In this document: positions 54,213 through 64,000 of the stretch, one piece after another
How the letters are laid out: each line of letters opens with the position of its first letter
How positions within the stretch are numbered: position 1 is the stretch's first letter
Notes under the pieces: generated by a model
The model's input: only the letters and a program-made list of their open reading frames with translations
What the model was told of the DNA's origin: nothing
The model's database searches: none
Position numbers and translations under genes: made by a program
NCBI RefSeq assembly: GCF_036588685.1
Contig: NC_086386.1
Coordinates: 47,725,878-47,789,877, forward strand
Source: Mytilus trossulus
Lineage: Eukaryota; Mollusca; Bivalvia; Mytilida; Mytilidae
Length of the DNA: 64,000 bases
Reading direction: 5' to 3'

Positions 54213-57141
54213 CTGAAAAAAAAAGATTTTAAGAAAGATTTTAAAACGATTTGTAATATTCACATACACATACATAAACGAACGTTTATTATGCCTTTTA
54301 CAAAGCATTTGACATTAGATAATGTATAAATAAAGCATATATGAGATGATGGTAGAGCAGCTTATTTCTTCGAAATAACTTTGTCAACTGAGGCGAGTCA
54401 AGATTGACAATGTTTTTCGACGGGTGATAATTTGCTCTATCATCCGTTACATTCATTAGAAATGTAACAACAGTGACGAGATGTGTGTAATGTATGTTAA
54501 CAGTCTATGAATAACATCAAAGCCAGATATAGATTTAAAACAACTTTTGAATTAGCTCTCGTCAGGCAATTTTCATTATATAGAATTTGAGCGTGTTACA
54601 TATTTTAAACATCTTACATAATCAATATTCGTGTGTGTTAGATTTCTAGATATTTTACATTATTAATTTCTAATTGTGAAAATAAACCAAAAAAAGAGAT
54701 TGATATTGACAATGGAGTGACATAATAGTTTACCTCCAGTTATTGCTGTGCTGTCTGTAGCTAGTGCCAATCAGAAAATAGGTGCACTGGTATTTATGGG
54801 TCATTTAAGGTGGTAAACAACACCTTGACTAAAATGAATTTGACTCGTTTAAATTTCATAAAACTTTGATAAAATATTAACTTAGAAATAATAATTTAAA
54901 ACGCTTGAACAAATCACTTTTTCAGAAAAAAAATGGTTTGATACATGGCAGCATAACAAAGTCTAGTTTTGATTATTGAGAATCTTAATATTTCCTTTAC
55001 AGTACACCGTGATTAAAACGATTAGCTGATTTTACAGAGTTGTCTCCCTGTAGTATTAGGTACTACCTGAAACCATGCAGGAGTTGTAAACTAACAATTA
55101 CCTTCATCAGTATCTTCTTCTGAGGAGGAAGAGGAGGTAGCTGATCCTCCTGCTAAGTCTGGACCACTTCCCAATCCTAGAAAAGTACTTTCTATCAGTA
55201 TTTAGTATGGTTTATTTAATAGTTAGTAATAAACATAGATAAGTAATATTTCAAAGTGCTTTTAAATCTTCATAGATAATATAATAGTGTTTCTCAATCA
55301 GTTGAGTTTCTAGATATTTTACTTGATTACATTTTCATTTTGCTATTAATAAAAATAAATTTGAATATTTAAATTTTAGTATAAGGCTGACTAATTTTAA
55401 AACATGCACATGATATATAATAACTTAAGAAATTTTGTATTCCATATGCATAACCAATTGGTCATGATGTTGGGTTTTTAGTATTTGTAATCAAATTTTG
55501 AGATATTTATATTACAAACTATACCTTTTTATTGTTTACAGGTTCATTGAACAAGGCAATCTAGTTTTTAATGCCTCAATTGTAAAATCATAGGACAGCA
55601 ATAAAATTAGACCTTAGAACTAAGTTTTGAATAAATAATGAGCAACGAAAAACAAAGATCAGGAAAATGAAAGGTTAAATCATCTGAATCTGAAAAAAAC
55701 AATTTAAATTGAAATTATATATTAAAGCCGATATAATTGTGAAGTTATGCGTTACATATATATTTATTGATTGATTATACCGACATATACATTTTTGGTT
55801 TTGATTAGTGCGGGCAAACTAATTTTATTCACTTACTACCCTGGCAAATCAAAACTACGGATTCCCTATGCAGGGTCATTATTTTTTAATAACAAGAGGA
55901 AATATTAGCACTCTGAATTAAAGACGACCATCAGTTTTTTTTTGTACACGAATATTGCTGTCATTTAGCATTTGATAACTTTTTACACCACTGGGTCTAT
56001 ACAACTGCTGGTGGCGTTTCGTCCCCGAAGGTATCACCAGCCCAGTAGTCAGCACTTTATCGTTGACATGAATATCAAATATATGTCAAACTGACAACAA
56101 CCCGACCATAGCAAAAACAACAGCAGAAGGTCACTTTTATATTTTACATTGTTATATATAGCATGTTTATATTACCCTGAGTGACCAAATGTTAAATACC
56201 GTTATAAATATTTTTCTATTTAGAAAACGTTTGATAGCATTGTTAATCGATGCTATCATAACCAATTTGTGAGAATATTTATGGATTATCGTTGGTTATC
56301 TCAAAGAGATTGGTTTTCTCGATTGAGCCGGTCACGAAGAAAGCGAGAAAAGCAATCGATTTGAGATTACTAACGATAATGTGTTTATCGCTATTTTACC
56401 AATGAGGACGTTGTCAATTTTATGTCAATTTTCTTAGTAACACCACGTGGCTCCTTCTTTTCTAGCGATAATTTTCCATCTCAAGCGAGTAGCATGATAC
56501 GAAAAATTATCACAAAAAAAGATCAAAGGAAAAATGCACAAAATAGCGATAAAATATTTATGGGCTGTAACACCATTAAGCGGATTTAGAACTTTGCATT
56601 CGACCAAAACGTTATACGATATGATGAATATAGTCTTTGTTTAATTATGCAATGTACTTAAATTTGTCATTCATAAATGTAACAAAAGCGATTTCGTTCT
56701 GCAAAAGGCAAATCAGAAATTCCCGTGAAATTTGAATACCTGTAGAAAAATTATGAGACAAGAAATATGGACAATCAATCATATGTTAACAACCAATGAA
56801 AGCTAACGCCAGGCATACGTTGAAATAGTAAATGGTTGACCAAGCCAAAAGTTAACATTTATGGTTTAATCAAAGATGGTCGTCGTGAACTAATTGTTAA
56901 GTTACTTTTGCGGCTGATCCGTCTAATGTTTACTTTTCTGCAATAATAAAAATAGTCATATGAAGTTCATGAGATTCTTATTTTTTTTAAGGTCAGATTA
57001 ATCAACATGGTTTTCTTGAAACACTATTCGCTATCAATGCATAAATATTTATACATTTTGGAAACTTAAAATCGTAAAACAAATTTCAGTACTTGCAAGA
57101 TACATCGACACACACAAGATCCATGTTAGAGTAGGTGTCAT
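53839..57141 (-). CDS. Secreted C1q domain-containing protein (three coding exons)
   Basis: Coding exons 57141-57093, 55176-55102 and 54212-53839 join in phase to give 165 residues. Order: signal peptide MTPTLTWILCVSMYLA; a linker RLGSGPDLAGGSATSSSSSE with acidic end EDTDE; then a C1q domain beginning AGFAVSLQPGITTVGVGNTV and continuing with EAGVFTVPTNKAGTYSISVS to the C-terminal YNTFSAYKIA. There is no collagen region or evident coiled coil. Such short secreted C1qDC proteins are greatly expanded in bivalves and act as soluble recognition lectins, usually as trimers; the ligand here is unknown. A TATA box (57997-57991), a 5' non-coding exon and a poly(A) signal frame it. Confidence 0.92.
54350..54450. 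repeat. Small imperfect palindrome in C1q intron
   Basis: GATGATGGTAGAGCAGCTTAT and ATAATTTGCTCTATCATCC pair as an inverted repeat, probably a hairpin MITE remnant. Confidence 0.45.
54805..55071 (+). repeat. Dispersed repeat (TTAAGGTGGTA family), copy 2
   Basis: TTAAGGTGGTA at the left and TACTACCTGAA at the right form imperfect inverted ends. The interior matches 29726-29990 (CTCGTTT, CATAAA, GAGTTGTCTCCCTGTAGTA). It lies just downstream of the C1q linker exon in the intron. Confidence 0.6.
55102..55176 (-). CDS. C1q gene linker exon (75 bp)
   Basis: Acceptor TTTTCTAG, donor GTAATT. It encodes LGSGPDLAGGSATSSSSSEE followed by DTDE. A Gly/Ser then acidic run is not collagen-like. Confidence 0.82.
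55177..57092. other. C1q gene intron with repeats
   Basis: It holds 55985-56090 (TTACACCACTGGGTCTAT, CACCAGCCCAGTAGTCAGC), a piece of the hammerhead-repeat family, and the nested-palindrome MITE at 56282-56553. No coding signal. Confidence 0.5.
56282..56553. mobile_element. MITE with nested palindromes, copy 2
   Basis: Same two-part plan as 33514-33791: a palindrome from GGATTATCGTTGGTTATCTC to about 56379, then a segment bounded by TTTATCGCTATTTT and AAAATAGCGATAAA. It shares AAGATCAAAGGAAAAATGCA exactly with copy 1. Confidence 0.75.
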
Positions 57142-57171
57142 TATAATTGCTTTGGGAGGTGATAAGCGTAT
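57093..57171 (-). CDS. C1q gene signal-peptide exon
   Basis: Acceptor TTTCTTGCAG before 57171, 30 bases of 5' UTR, ATG at 57141-57139, then 16 codons for a hydrophobic leader and one base. The donor is A|GTACTG, not a strong site, but the phase joins to AGA and no better site fits. Confidence 0.72.
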
Positions 57172-57891
57172 CTGCAAGAAAGAAAATTACTCAAATAATA
57201 TGTTAATGCCTTTAATATAAATAAATGCCATAAGGAAAACAATGTATTATTCAACATGCATTCATCTTATTCAGTAAAACATATAAGTAAAATATCGATA
57301 TATATTAATAAATTTTAAAAATAAAAGTTCGTAAAACCAAACCAAAATCAAACTCCTGCTTATAGCAAACAACGGAACAAACCTAAACGATATACCAACT
57401 ATTCGACTGAAGGCCTTCCAAATGAAGTTAAATCAAAAACTCATGGTGTTTATCTTTCTTACAATAAAATCATTTAGAACACTATCACGAAATACAAATT
57501 TCGGTATTTAGAAAACAATTCACTTACATGGGGCCATGAGGTTTTTTACTAATAATATTTAATTACACATGTCCAATTATAACATATCTTATGACTGCCT
57601 CTATGATAACTATTGCGGTCTGTTGACAGAAGAAGTGTTTCATGTATATCGCTGTCTTATTTCGATACAAATATGTACAGCGTAAATGCAGGAGAGTTGT
57701 CTACGGTTTAATAGGTTTTATCTTGCAATCCAAACCAATTTTAATGTCAAAAAAGGAAAGAGCAAAAAAGTAAAAATATAAGCTATTCGCAGCAAGACCA
57801 AAAGTTACGACTTATTTTAATCGAATTATTACATTATCTTTATAATTTCAACTTAAATGAAAAAAAATACCTTGCCAAAACAAACACTTAC
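57172..57891. other. Intron 1 of the C1q gene
   Basis: The intron between the non-coding exon and the signal-peptide exon. No other feature seen. Confidence 0.5.
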
Positions 57892-57966
57892 CTTTCTCAA
57901 AAATGTACAAAAGAGCTGTGTGCTCTACAACTCTGAATTGAACTTTTGCTAATGAAATGGGTGTGG
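57892..57966 (-). other. 5' non-coding exon of the C1q gene
   Basis: Ends in GAGAAAG|GTAAGT. The right boundary is set by the TATA box about 30 bp away, so the start is approximate. Confidence 0.6.
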
Positions 57967-57990
57967 ATTTATGTTAGAGGGGACACCAGC

Positions 57991-57997
57991 TTATATA
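57991..57997 (-). promoter_or_regulatory. TATA box of the C1q gene
   Basis: GGGTATATAAGC on the minus strand, placing transcription start near 57965. Confidence 0.65.
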
Positions 57998-58001
57998 CCC
58001 T

Positions 58002-60587
58002 AAATCATTGTCATGCATATTCATTTTTTACACACATCAAACGAATAAAAAACAGGCTGCAAATGTATGCAATAAGAAAAGTTAATTGATATTTTAATGC
58101 ATAGGAAGCGTTTTAAAATATTTTTTATTATAAAATTTCTTTACATCTTAAATAAATGAAAAGCATTGCTGTGCACCAAAGATGTTATCATGATCCAACG
58201 AATTCGAAAATACATAAATGAACACAAAAAGGGTAAGATGTAGAGACATGATGTCTTTGTCGGATGTTCAAGTATAGAAAGGGTAATAAGTTTGGTTGAT
58301 ATCTCAATTTGCACTCTATAATGTTTATTATTTGAAATGTCCATATTCTAAGACAGATATCTTTTTCTTTTGAAAAAAGACATCAACAAATAATCTCAAT
58401 CAAGTTACCTTTTTTCCGAGAGTACTGATACAAAATTTCAATCCTGGTATCTATGATTAGTTTATATACATCCACTGAGACTATGCCACAGCTTGTTGAG
58501 TGTTTATTCCCCGATGGTATCACCAGTCCAGTAGTCAACACTTCTGTGATGACATGATTTGTCATTGATATGATTGTTTGAAACGTCGCCCAATGTATTA
58601 TTGAAAAGTGGCCATATGTTTGCCAAACGTAATGGCTTAACCATGCATTTCCAAGCTAGGATGTTTTCGATAATTCCTATTATTCCTAGCCCTGTATTAT
58701 TCTTTTTGCACTCTGATTTATTTTATCTTCTGTCTGACCGATAGACTTATATTTTAATGTAAAATTGTGTATTAAATAGAAAAGCTACTTCAAGTTATTA
58801 AGACAATACTTTTTATAGTCTTTTCTTCTATATACATCATTATGTGTGTGTAGTCTATTTTGATTCCCCTATTTTGTATCTATATTTCAAGCGTCATAAA
58901 CAGTGCCAGTGACTGATAAAAGGTTACCGAGGACAAAAACTATATTTAGTCGATTCTGTATAATTATTCATATATTGCAACATTCATGCAATGCATTTTA
59001 CGAGATTAAGAAATTAATTCTCTGTTTGATATCTAACACAATGTTACATGTGTGCAAGTGTGTATATGATCATGTTTCACAAATATATATCGTACATGTT
59101 TGCATTCGATTTAAAAATGATAATATAAAAACGAACACATAGACAATTATAGTGTGTAAACTTGACATATCAAATATATAAGGATGAGGCTTAGAAACGG
59201 GGAAATGTGAGGCTCTATCGAGCTTTTTCCCCGCTTAGGGCCGAATCATTATATCATTGATATGTCAAATCAGCACACTAGTATTGTGGGCCAGCTGAAG
59301 GACGCCTCTGGGTGTGGGAATTTCTCGCTGCATTGAAGACCTATTGCTGACCTTCTGTTGTTGTCTGTTCTATGACGAGGTTGTCGCCTCTTTGACATAT
59401 TCCCCATTCCCATTCTCAATTTTATTTTCCATCAATTGTAAAAGAAATAAGTTTGAGTCGTTCCACGCTTAGTTGTATTCATTTGAAAAACGGACAGGTT
59501 GAAGCAGTCGTCATGAAAATTCAGATAAAGTTACGGATCTACTATTTAGATATTCATAAGGAAAAGTTATTTCGGGTCAATGACATCGAAACGCATTGAG
59601 AGAAAGAGTGCGGTGGAAATTCATTTACATTTCTAAGTAGTAATCATTATGTAACATTTCTGAAAGATTACGTTACAAAGTACATCTTGAGACAGTTTTT
59701 CCCCATTAACTTCAGTAATGGTAATAAATTCAACCGTTATAGATTTCGGAAATAAAATATTAAAATGTTGGTAATTTTACAATTTGTTTGATGATACTAA
59801 TGTTCAATTTACAATTTGTTTGATGATAATAATGTTCAGAGTCAAATAATTCATGGTTATTTATAATTGAAATGATTTTAACAAAATCTAGAAAATATTT
59901 CGCCTGAAACGTATAAACTTCATGATACTTTCTTTCTCTTTGAACCTCACATATGATATGTTTTTCATTTTCTATTTTCTTCGTTCCACTGTTTTCTTAC
60001 ATACACACAACAGGAAAAAAACACAAAAGTGACCATTCCATTACATTCAGGTTTCCGATAAACTTAATTACCAAAGCAACTCTCTTTGAAATTTGCCTAA
60101 CTTAAAGTCGTCAATCTTATTAGAATGTGCTTGATTTATAAACATACTGGCTGTATGAAATATCAATAATCATGCAATTGCTAAATTATCATATTTCACA
60201 ACGTTAAATGAAAATGATGATTGCAATAAATTTAAACTTTTAACCAGGCAATCTATTTTTTACGATATACATTTTTTAGTACAGTAATGATATTCTAGTA
60301 TAAATTTTACCTGGCTTATATAAAGAGTATAATGTAGGATCAACGTTGGCCCAATATTGGCCCAACATAGATTTGTAAGTGTAATGTCAGTTGATGAACA
60401 CTTTCGGTATAACATTAACTTTTCATAAAGCATGCAATAATCAAAATTATCTGCCTCCCAAGTGAAACAAAGCGTAAAATATTTCAAAATCAATGTTTAA
60501 GTAATAAAATTTCATATCAGCTCTTTGTTGCTACCAATATAATGCCAACGTTGGCCCAATCATTTATAACCAACATAAGATAATAGT
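58002..60587. other. Intergenic with dispersed repeats
   Basis: 58427-58565 is a fragment of the hammerhead-repeat family without the ribozyme core (CAATCCTGGTATCTATGA, GGTATCACCAGTCCAGTAG). 59281-59430 is a Penelope-like 3' tail copy (CAGCTGAAGGACGCCTC, TTTGACATATTCCCCATTCC). Isolated CCAACGTTGG-related copies at about 60340-60370 and 60541-60560 precede the array. No gene. Confidence 0.5.
59281..59430 (+). repeat. Penelope-like 3' tail copy
   Basis: Matches 14300-14450 (GGCCAGCTGAAGGACGCCTC, TTGAAGACCTATTG, TTGACATATTCCCCATTCC). Confidence 0.65.
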
Positions 60588-60609
60588 ATGGATTACCAAC
60601 AGGTCAGAA

Positions 60610-61015
60610 GGCCAACGTTGGGCCAATGTTCTGCAGTCAACATCAACGGTCGACCAACGGACCGACAATTTGCCAACGTTGGGCCAATATCAACGTGCGA
60701 CCTACGGACCGACAATTTGCCAACGTTGGGTCAATGTTCTAGAGCCAACATAAACGGTCGACCAACGGATCGACAATTTGCCAAAGTTGGGCCAATATCA
60801 ACGTGCGATCAACGGACCGACAATCTACCACGTTGGGCTAATGTTGTAGTCAACTTCAACGGTCGACCAACGGATCGACAATTTGCCATCGTTGAGGTCA
60901 ATATCAACGTGCGATCAACGGACCGACAATTTGCCAACGTTGGGCCAATGTTGTACAGCCAACATCAACGGTCGACCAACGGATCGACAATATGCAAACA
61001 TTCGCCCACTGTTAG
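60610..61015 (+). repeat. 108 bp higher-order tandem repeat with CCAACGTTGG palindromes
   Basis: A TTTGCCAACGTTGGGCCAAT-type landmark recurs at about 60671, 60718, 60779, 60826, 60884, 60931 and 60992, i.e. spacings of 47 and 58-61 bp in alternation. Two sub-units (one with ATCAACGTGCGA, one with CAACATCAACGGTCGACC) make a 108 bp unit. Because 108 is a multiple of three, one frame stays open as a 36-residue repeat (INGRPTDRQFANVGPIST...), but it has no signal peptide, recognised domain or splice context. Confidence 0.85.
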
Positions 61016-61024
61016 TCTGTGTTG

Positions 61025-62200
61025 ACTGGGTAAGTACATCCCTAAGGGTCTTACAATTATTGAATTATTTAATGCAAACTAACGACAAAAACCGTCAGAA
61101 CGTCATGTTATTACTATTTTTAGATATAAGATTTTGATGGGTCCGATGAAAGTCTTTATTGCACCTTCTTTTTTCCAACATACATTAGATATGCCTTTCA
61201 ATATCCATGTTTATTGCAGAATAACATTTTGCTTTTTTATGGTTATACTAGTATGTGAAATTGCTGAAATTTGACCATACCCCTATTGTCTAGTGTAACA
61301 CCATAAATACTTTTAAAACAATAAACTCAATTTAAGTGAACAAATACAAAAGTCACGTCTAAGTAAACAATATCGGGTGAAAATAATACCAGTGAACATG
61401 TACACAAAACAGTTATAAACAAAACATGTAAGTGTATTGTAACACAATCTACAATTATATTTATCATTTTAATTTAGGAGTAACAGTTGAAAGACCGGAT
61501 CTTCTAGAGGTATTCATATTTACGTATAAATAAAGCCATAATAGGTTTGAAACTATATGATAATTCATATCAGATTTATTATTAGTAATTTAAATGATAC
61601 ATTAAATATATATACGATATCAGAAAAATCATATAAGTGTAAATTTGTTCGTTGCTGTGTATTTTCTTTTATAAACCAGCAACATGTAATTGGAGGGATA
61701 AAACTTATATGGAGAGAGAAAGATCAACCACATTATGTTTATATCCTTAGAAGTATAAAGTGGTACAATGTTTCCTGAAGTGTGAACGATTTATTCAGTC
61801 ATGGCATCATTTTTTTCCTATATGTATTAGACATGATAGGTTTCTTTATACAAAAAAAGATTATGTACATTTGTATATCAATTTAGAATTTAGAATTAAA
61901 AGTATAACAAACCATAAAAGGTGAAACTAATACCAGTCAACACGTACATTAACAGATAAAAACAAAACATTTGAGTGTATTCTTACACATTCGACAATTC
62001 TACTATTCCTTTTAAATTAAAAGTAACAACTAAAAGGAAAACTGGGTTCATTGGTGGTATTAACATTACGTTTAAACAAAATCATTATAGATTTGATTAT
62101 TTATAATTAATCTTCATCAAAATTTATAATTATAATAAAATAATAAACCATCTAACTAGGGGAATATAACTTGAAATGAGGCGACAGAAACTTCAGATAT
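61025..62200. other. Non-coding, with a degenerate 542 bp-offset duplication
   Basis: 61375-61580 and 61917-62110 share AATACCAGTSAACA, AACAAAACAT, TGAGTGTATT-like and AGTAACA segments in the same order, about 542 bp apart. No gene is supported. Confidence 0.45.
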
Positions 62201-62239
62201 GTTCTTGGTCTAGCCATAAGTAAAATCACAAAAATACTG

Positions 62240-62410
62240 AACTCAGAGGAAAATCAATTTGGAAAGTCCATAATCACATGGCAAAATCAAAAAACAAAAC
62301 GCATCAAAAACGAATGGACAAGAACTGTCATATTCCTGACTTGGTACAGGCATTTTCAAATGTAGAAAATGGTGGATTAAACCTGGTTCTATAGTGCTAA
62401 CCCTCTCACT
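62240..62410 (+). repeat. Dispersed repeat (AACCTGGTTCTATAG family)
   Basis: GGAAAGTCCATAATCACATG, ACGAATGGACAAGAACTGTC, CTGACTTGGTACAGGCATTT and AAATGGTGGATTAAACCTGG. Other pieces lie at 53543-53700, 39430-39510 (reverse) and 3300-3395. Confidence 0.65.
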
Positions 62411-62519
62411 TTAATAACAGTCTCATCAAATTCCGTTACATTTACATGATGCGTTAAATAAACAGTCACAATCAATTAAATAGTCAAAATATGGGAACAT
62501 CAGTCATCATCGTATAACA

Positions 62520-63320
62520 ATTTAACAGGACACAACAACATCTACTATCTACGAACACATGGATTGATTTGAGTGTCTGACGTCAGAAAAATTATATACG
62601 TCACATAAATGTGTCGTTCAATGTGCATACAATAGTTATCCAAAGTACCTGGATTATAAACAATTTTAAATTTTACATAGGCAATGAGCGCAGACAGGGT
62701 TAAAAAATCAAAAGTATGTAAGAATAAATTACAGAAATCAAACTAGTCCAAAAGTTATACATAGAATTTATGAGAATCCAAAACTTTTAAAAGGAACAAT
62801 TTAACAGGACACAAAAACCTATCCACGAACACATGCATCTACTTGAGTGTCCGACGTCAGAAAAATTATATACGTCACATAAATTTGTCGTTCAATGTGC
62901 ATACAAACAATTTTAAAATTTACATAGGCAATGTACGCATACAGGGTTAAAAAATCAAAAGTATGTAAGAATAAATTACAGAAATAGACCGAGATTCAAA
63001 CTAGTCCAAAAATTATACATAGAATATATGAGAATCCAAAACTTTTTAAAGGGAACAATTTAACAGGACACAATAACATCTACTGTCTAAGAACACATGG
63101 ATTGATTTGAGTGTCTGACGTTAGAAAAATTATATACGTCACATAAATTTGATGTTCAATGTGCATACAAACAATTTTAAAATTTTTTCATAGGCAATGT
63201 ACGCATACAGAGTTAAAAAATCAAAAGTATGTAAGAATAAATTACAGAAATAGACCGAGATTCAAACTAGTTCAAAAGTTATACATAGAATTTATGAGAA
63301 TCCAAAAATTGTCAATTCCA
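62520..63320 (+). repeat. Three-copy tandem repeat (~265-274 bp) with TGACGTCA sites
   Basis: GAGTGTCTGACGTCAGAAAA and its variants start at about 62571, 62845 and 63109, giving periods of about 274 and 264 bp. Each unit also carries ATTATATACGTCACATAAA and AAAATCAAAAGTATGTAAGA. The first two units keep the perfect CRE palindrome TGACGTCA; the third has TGACGTTA. Confidence 0.8.
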
Positions 63321-64000
63321 CTACGCCATAGATATATGGCAGTGTTGTGTGGTATTAAGAATGATCAAGTGTATGCGATTTATTCGGTAATGACGTTAAG
63401 ATTGTCCTATATATTTGACATGATGCGCTTTTTTTCTAAAAGTATTCAAATATATCAATTAAAATTTGAACCGTATTTAATGTATAGAAGGATCATATAC
63501 CGAGTGGTATAAGTTACACTTATTTTCTATGCTTTAATTAAGGAAGACATAATAGAAAAATTAAAAAGAATAATGGTTTAAAAAATCTTAAGTCCAGAAA
63601 TTTTCCGCAATTAGCATTGAAGGCGAACTCCCTGATGTTTGATAAAAAAATCAAAAACGTTCTAAGAATCTGGAATAATACAATGTAAAGACTGGAATTG
63701 ATTGTCTTTCTTCTAGTTCATTTGCATAGTTGAATTTCAATATTATGCGGAATATATTTTGGCGTGTCAAACATTCACTGGCAAAGCACAGGCAGTTTCA
63801 AGATGGATTGAAAGGTTACAATCAAATATGACATATAGAGACAGCTTCTAATGCAGACGTTTTAGAAATAAACATTAAAATCCAACCGAGAGCAACACAT
63901 TCGTATGAAGGTAAATTCGATAGTATCAAAGCAGATATTTCAAAACAAATTGAAACGAAATAAATATAATAAAATGTTTTTTATTCCAGAATTCAAAGAT
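63321..64000. other. Non-coding right end
   Basis: The open frame crossing 63159-63512 mostly translates the tandem repeat and has no recognisable domain. Part of it (TCCTATATATTTGACATGAT, about 63399-63425) resembles 61820-61845, so it is repeat-derived. No gene is supported. Confidence 0.45.

Noticed and set aside
60588-61137. 145- and 84-residue open frames with RPTDRQFANVGP repeats
   Set aside because: Produced by the 108 bp tandem array; no domain, signal peptide or gene context. Kept as a repeat only.
63159-63512. 117-residue plus-strand frame
   Set aside because: The first half is the third unit of the CRE-bearing tandem repeat and the second half resembles 61800-61850; no domain is recognised.

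Overview
This is AT-rich animal nuclear DNA with short exons, GT-AG introns and a heavy load of dispersed repeats. Gene content points to a bivalve mollusc, most likely a mussel (Mytilidae): an HSPA12-type HSP70, a secreted C1q-domain protein and a secreted fibrinogen-related protein, plus repeats typical of mussel genomes. The species call is inference; the gene calls come from splice-consistent exon chains read from the sequence.

Layout. 1-7335: no gene found; a TTAA-flanked MITE, a 1.4 kb foldback element and a decayed hammerhead-ribozyme repeat. 7336-15158 (minus): ZCCHC10, missing only its short 5' exon(s); its introns hold a 2.8 kb element with five ~502 bp tandem units and a Penelope-like retroelement fragment. 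15240-17325: a second composite repeat. 19395-22612: two LINE 3' fragments, one split by a hAT remnant with 8 bp target-site duplications. 24070-25800 (minus): a second Penelope-like fragment. 27071-36753 (plus): a complete five-exon gene for a signal peptide, a PAN/apple-like domain and a fibrinogen domain; its introns hold a minisatellite, MITEs and large palindromes. 38613-51214 (plus): an HSPA12-like gene whose last exon carries a perfect 484 bp tandem duplication. Its long intron hosts a 3.9 kb inverted-repeat element with a decayed coding region. 53758-57997 (minus): a complete four-exon C1q-domain gene with TATA box and poly(A) signal. 58000-64000: repeats only, including a 108 bp higher-order array and a roughly 265-274 bp array carrying CRE-type palindromes.

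The fibrinogen-related and C1q proteins are both secreted lectin-like recognition families used in mollusc innate immunity, and HSPA12 genes are expanded in bivalves. The genes share a neighbourhood, but nothing in the sequence shows co-regulation.

The two most striking observations are these. (1) The HSPA12 duplication breaks the reading frame, yet it places GT and AG exactly one period apart at a TAG|GTAAAC site, so splicing a 484 nt intron would restore the original frame: a candidate newborn intron. (2) The 40777-44640 element has 33 bp of identical subterminal inverted repeat and flanking TA. Its only recognisable protein resembles a FEN/XPG-like nuclease (GCD motif) with a CXC tail, not a known transposase.
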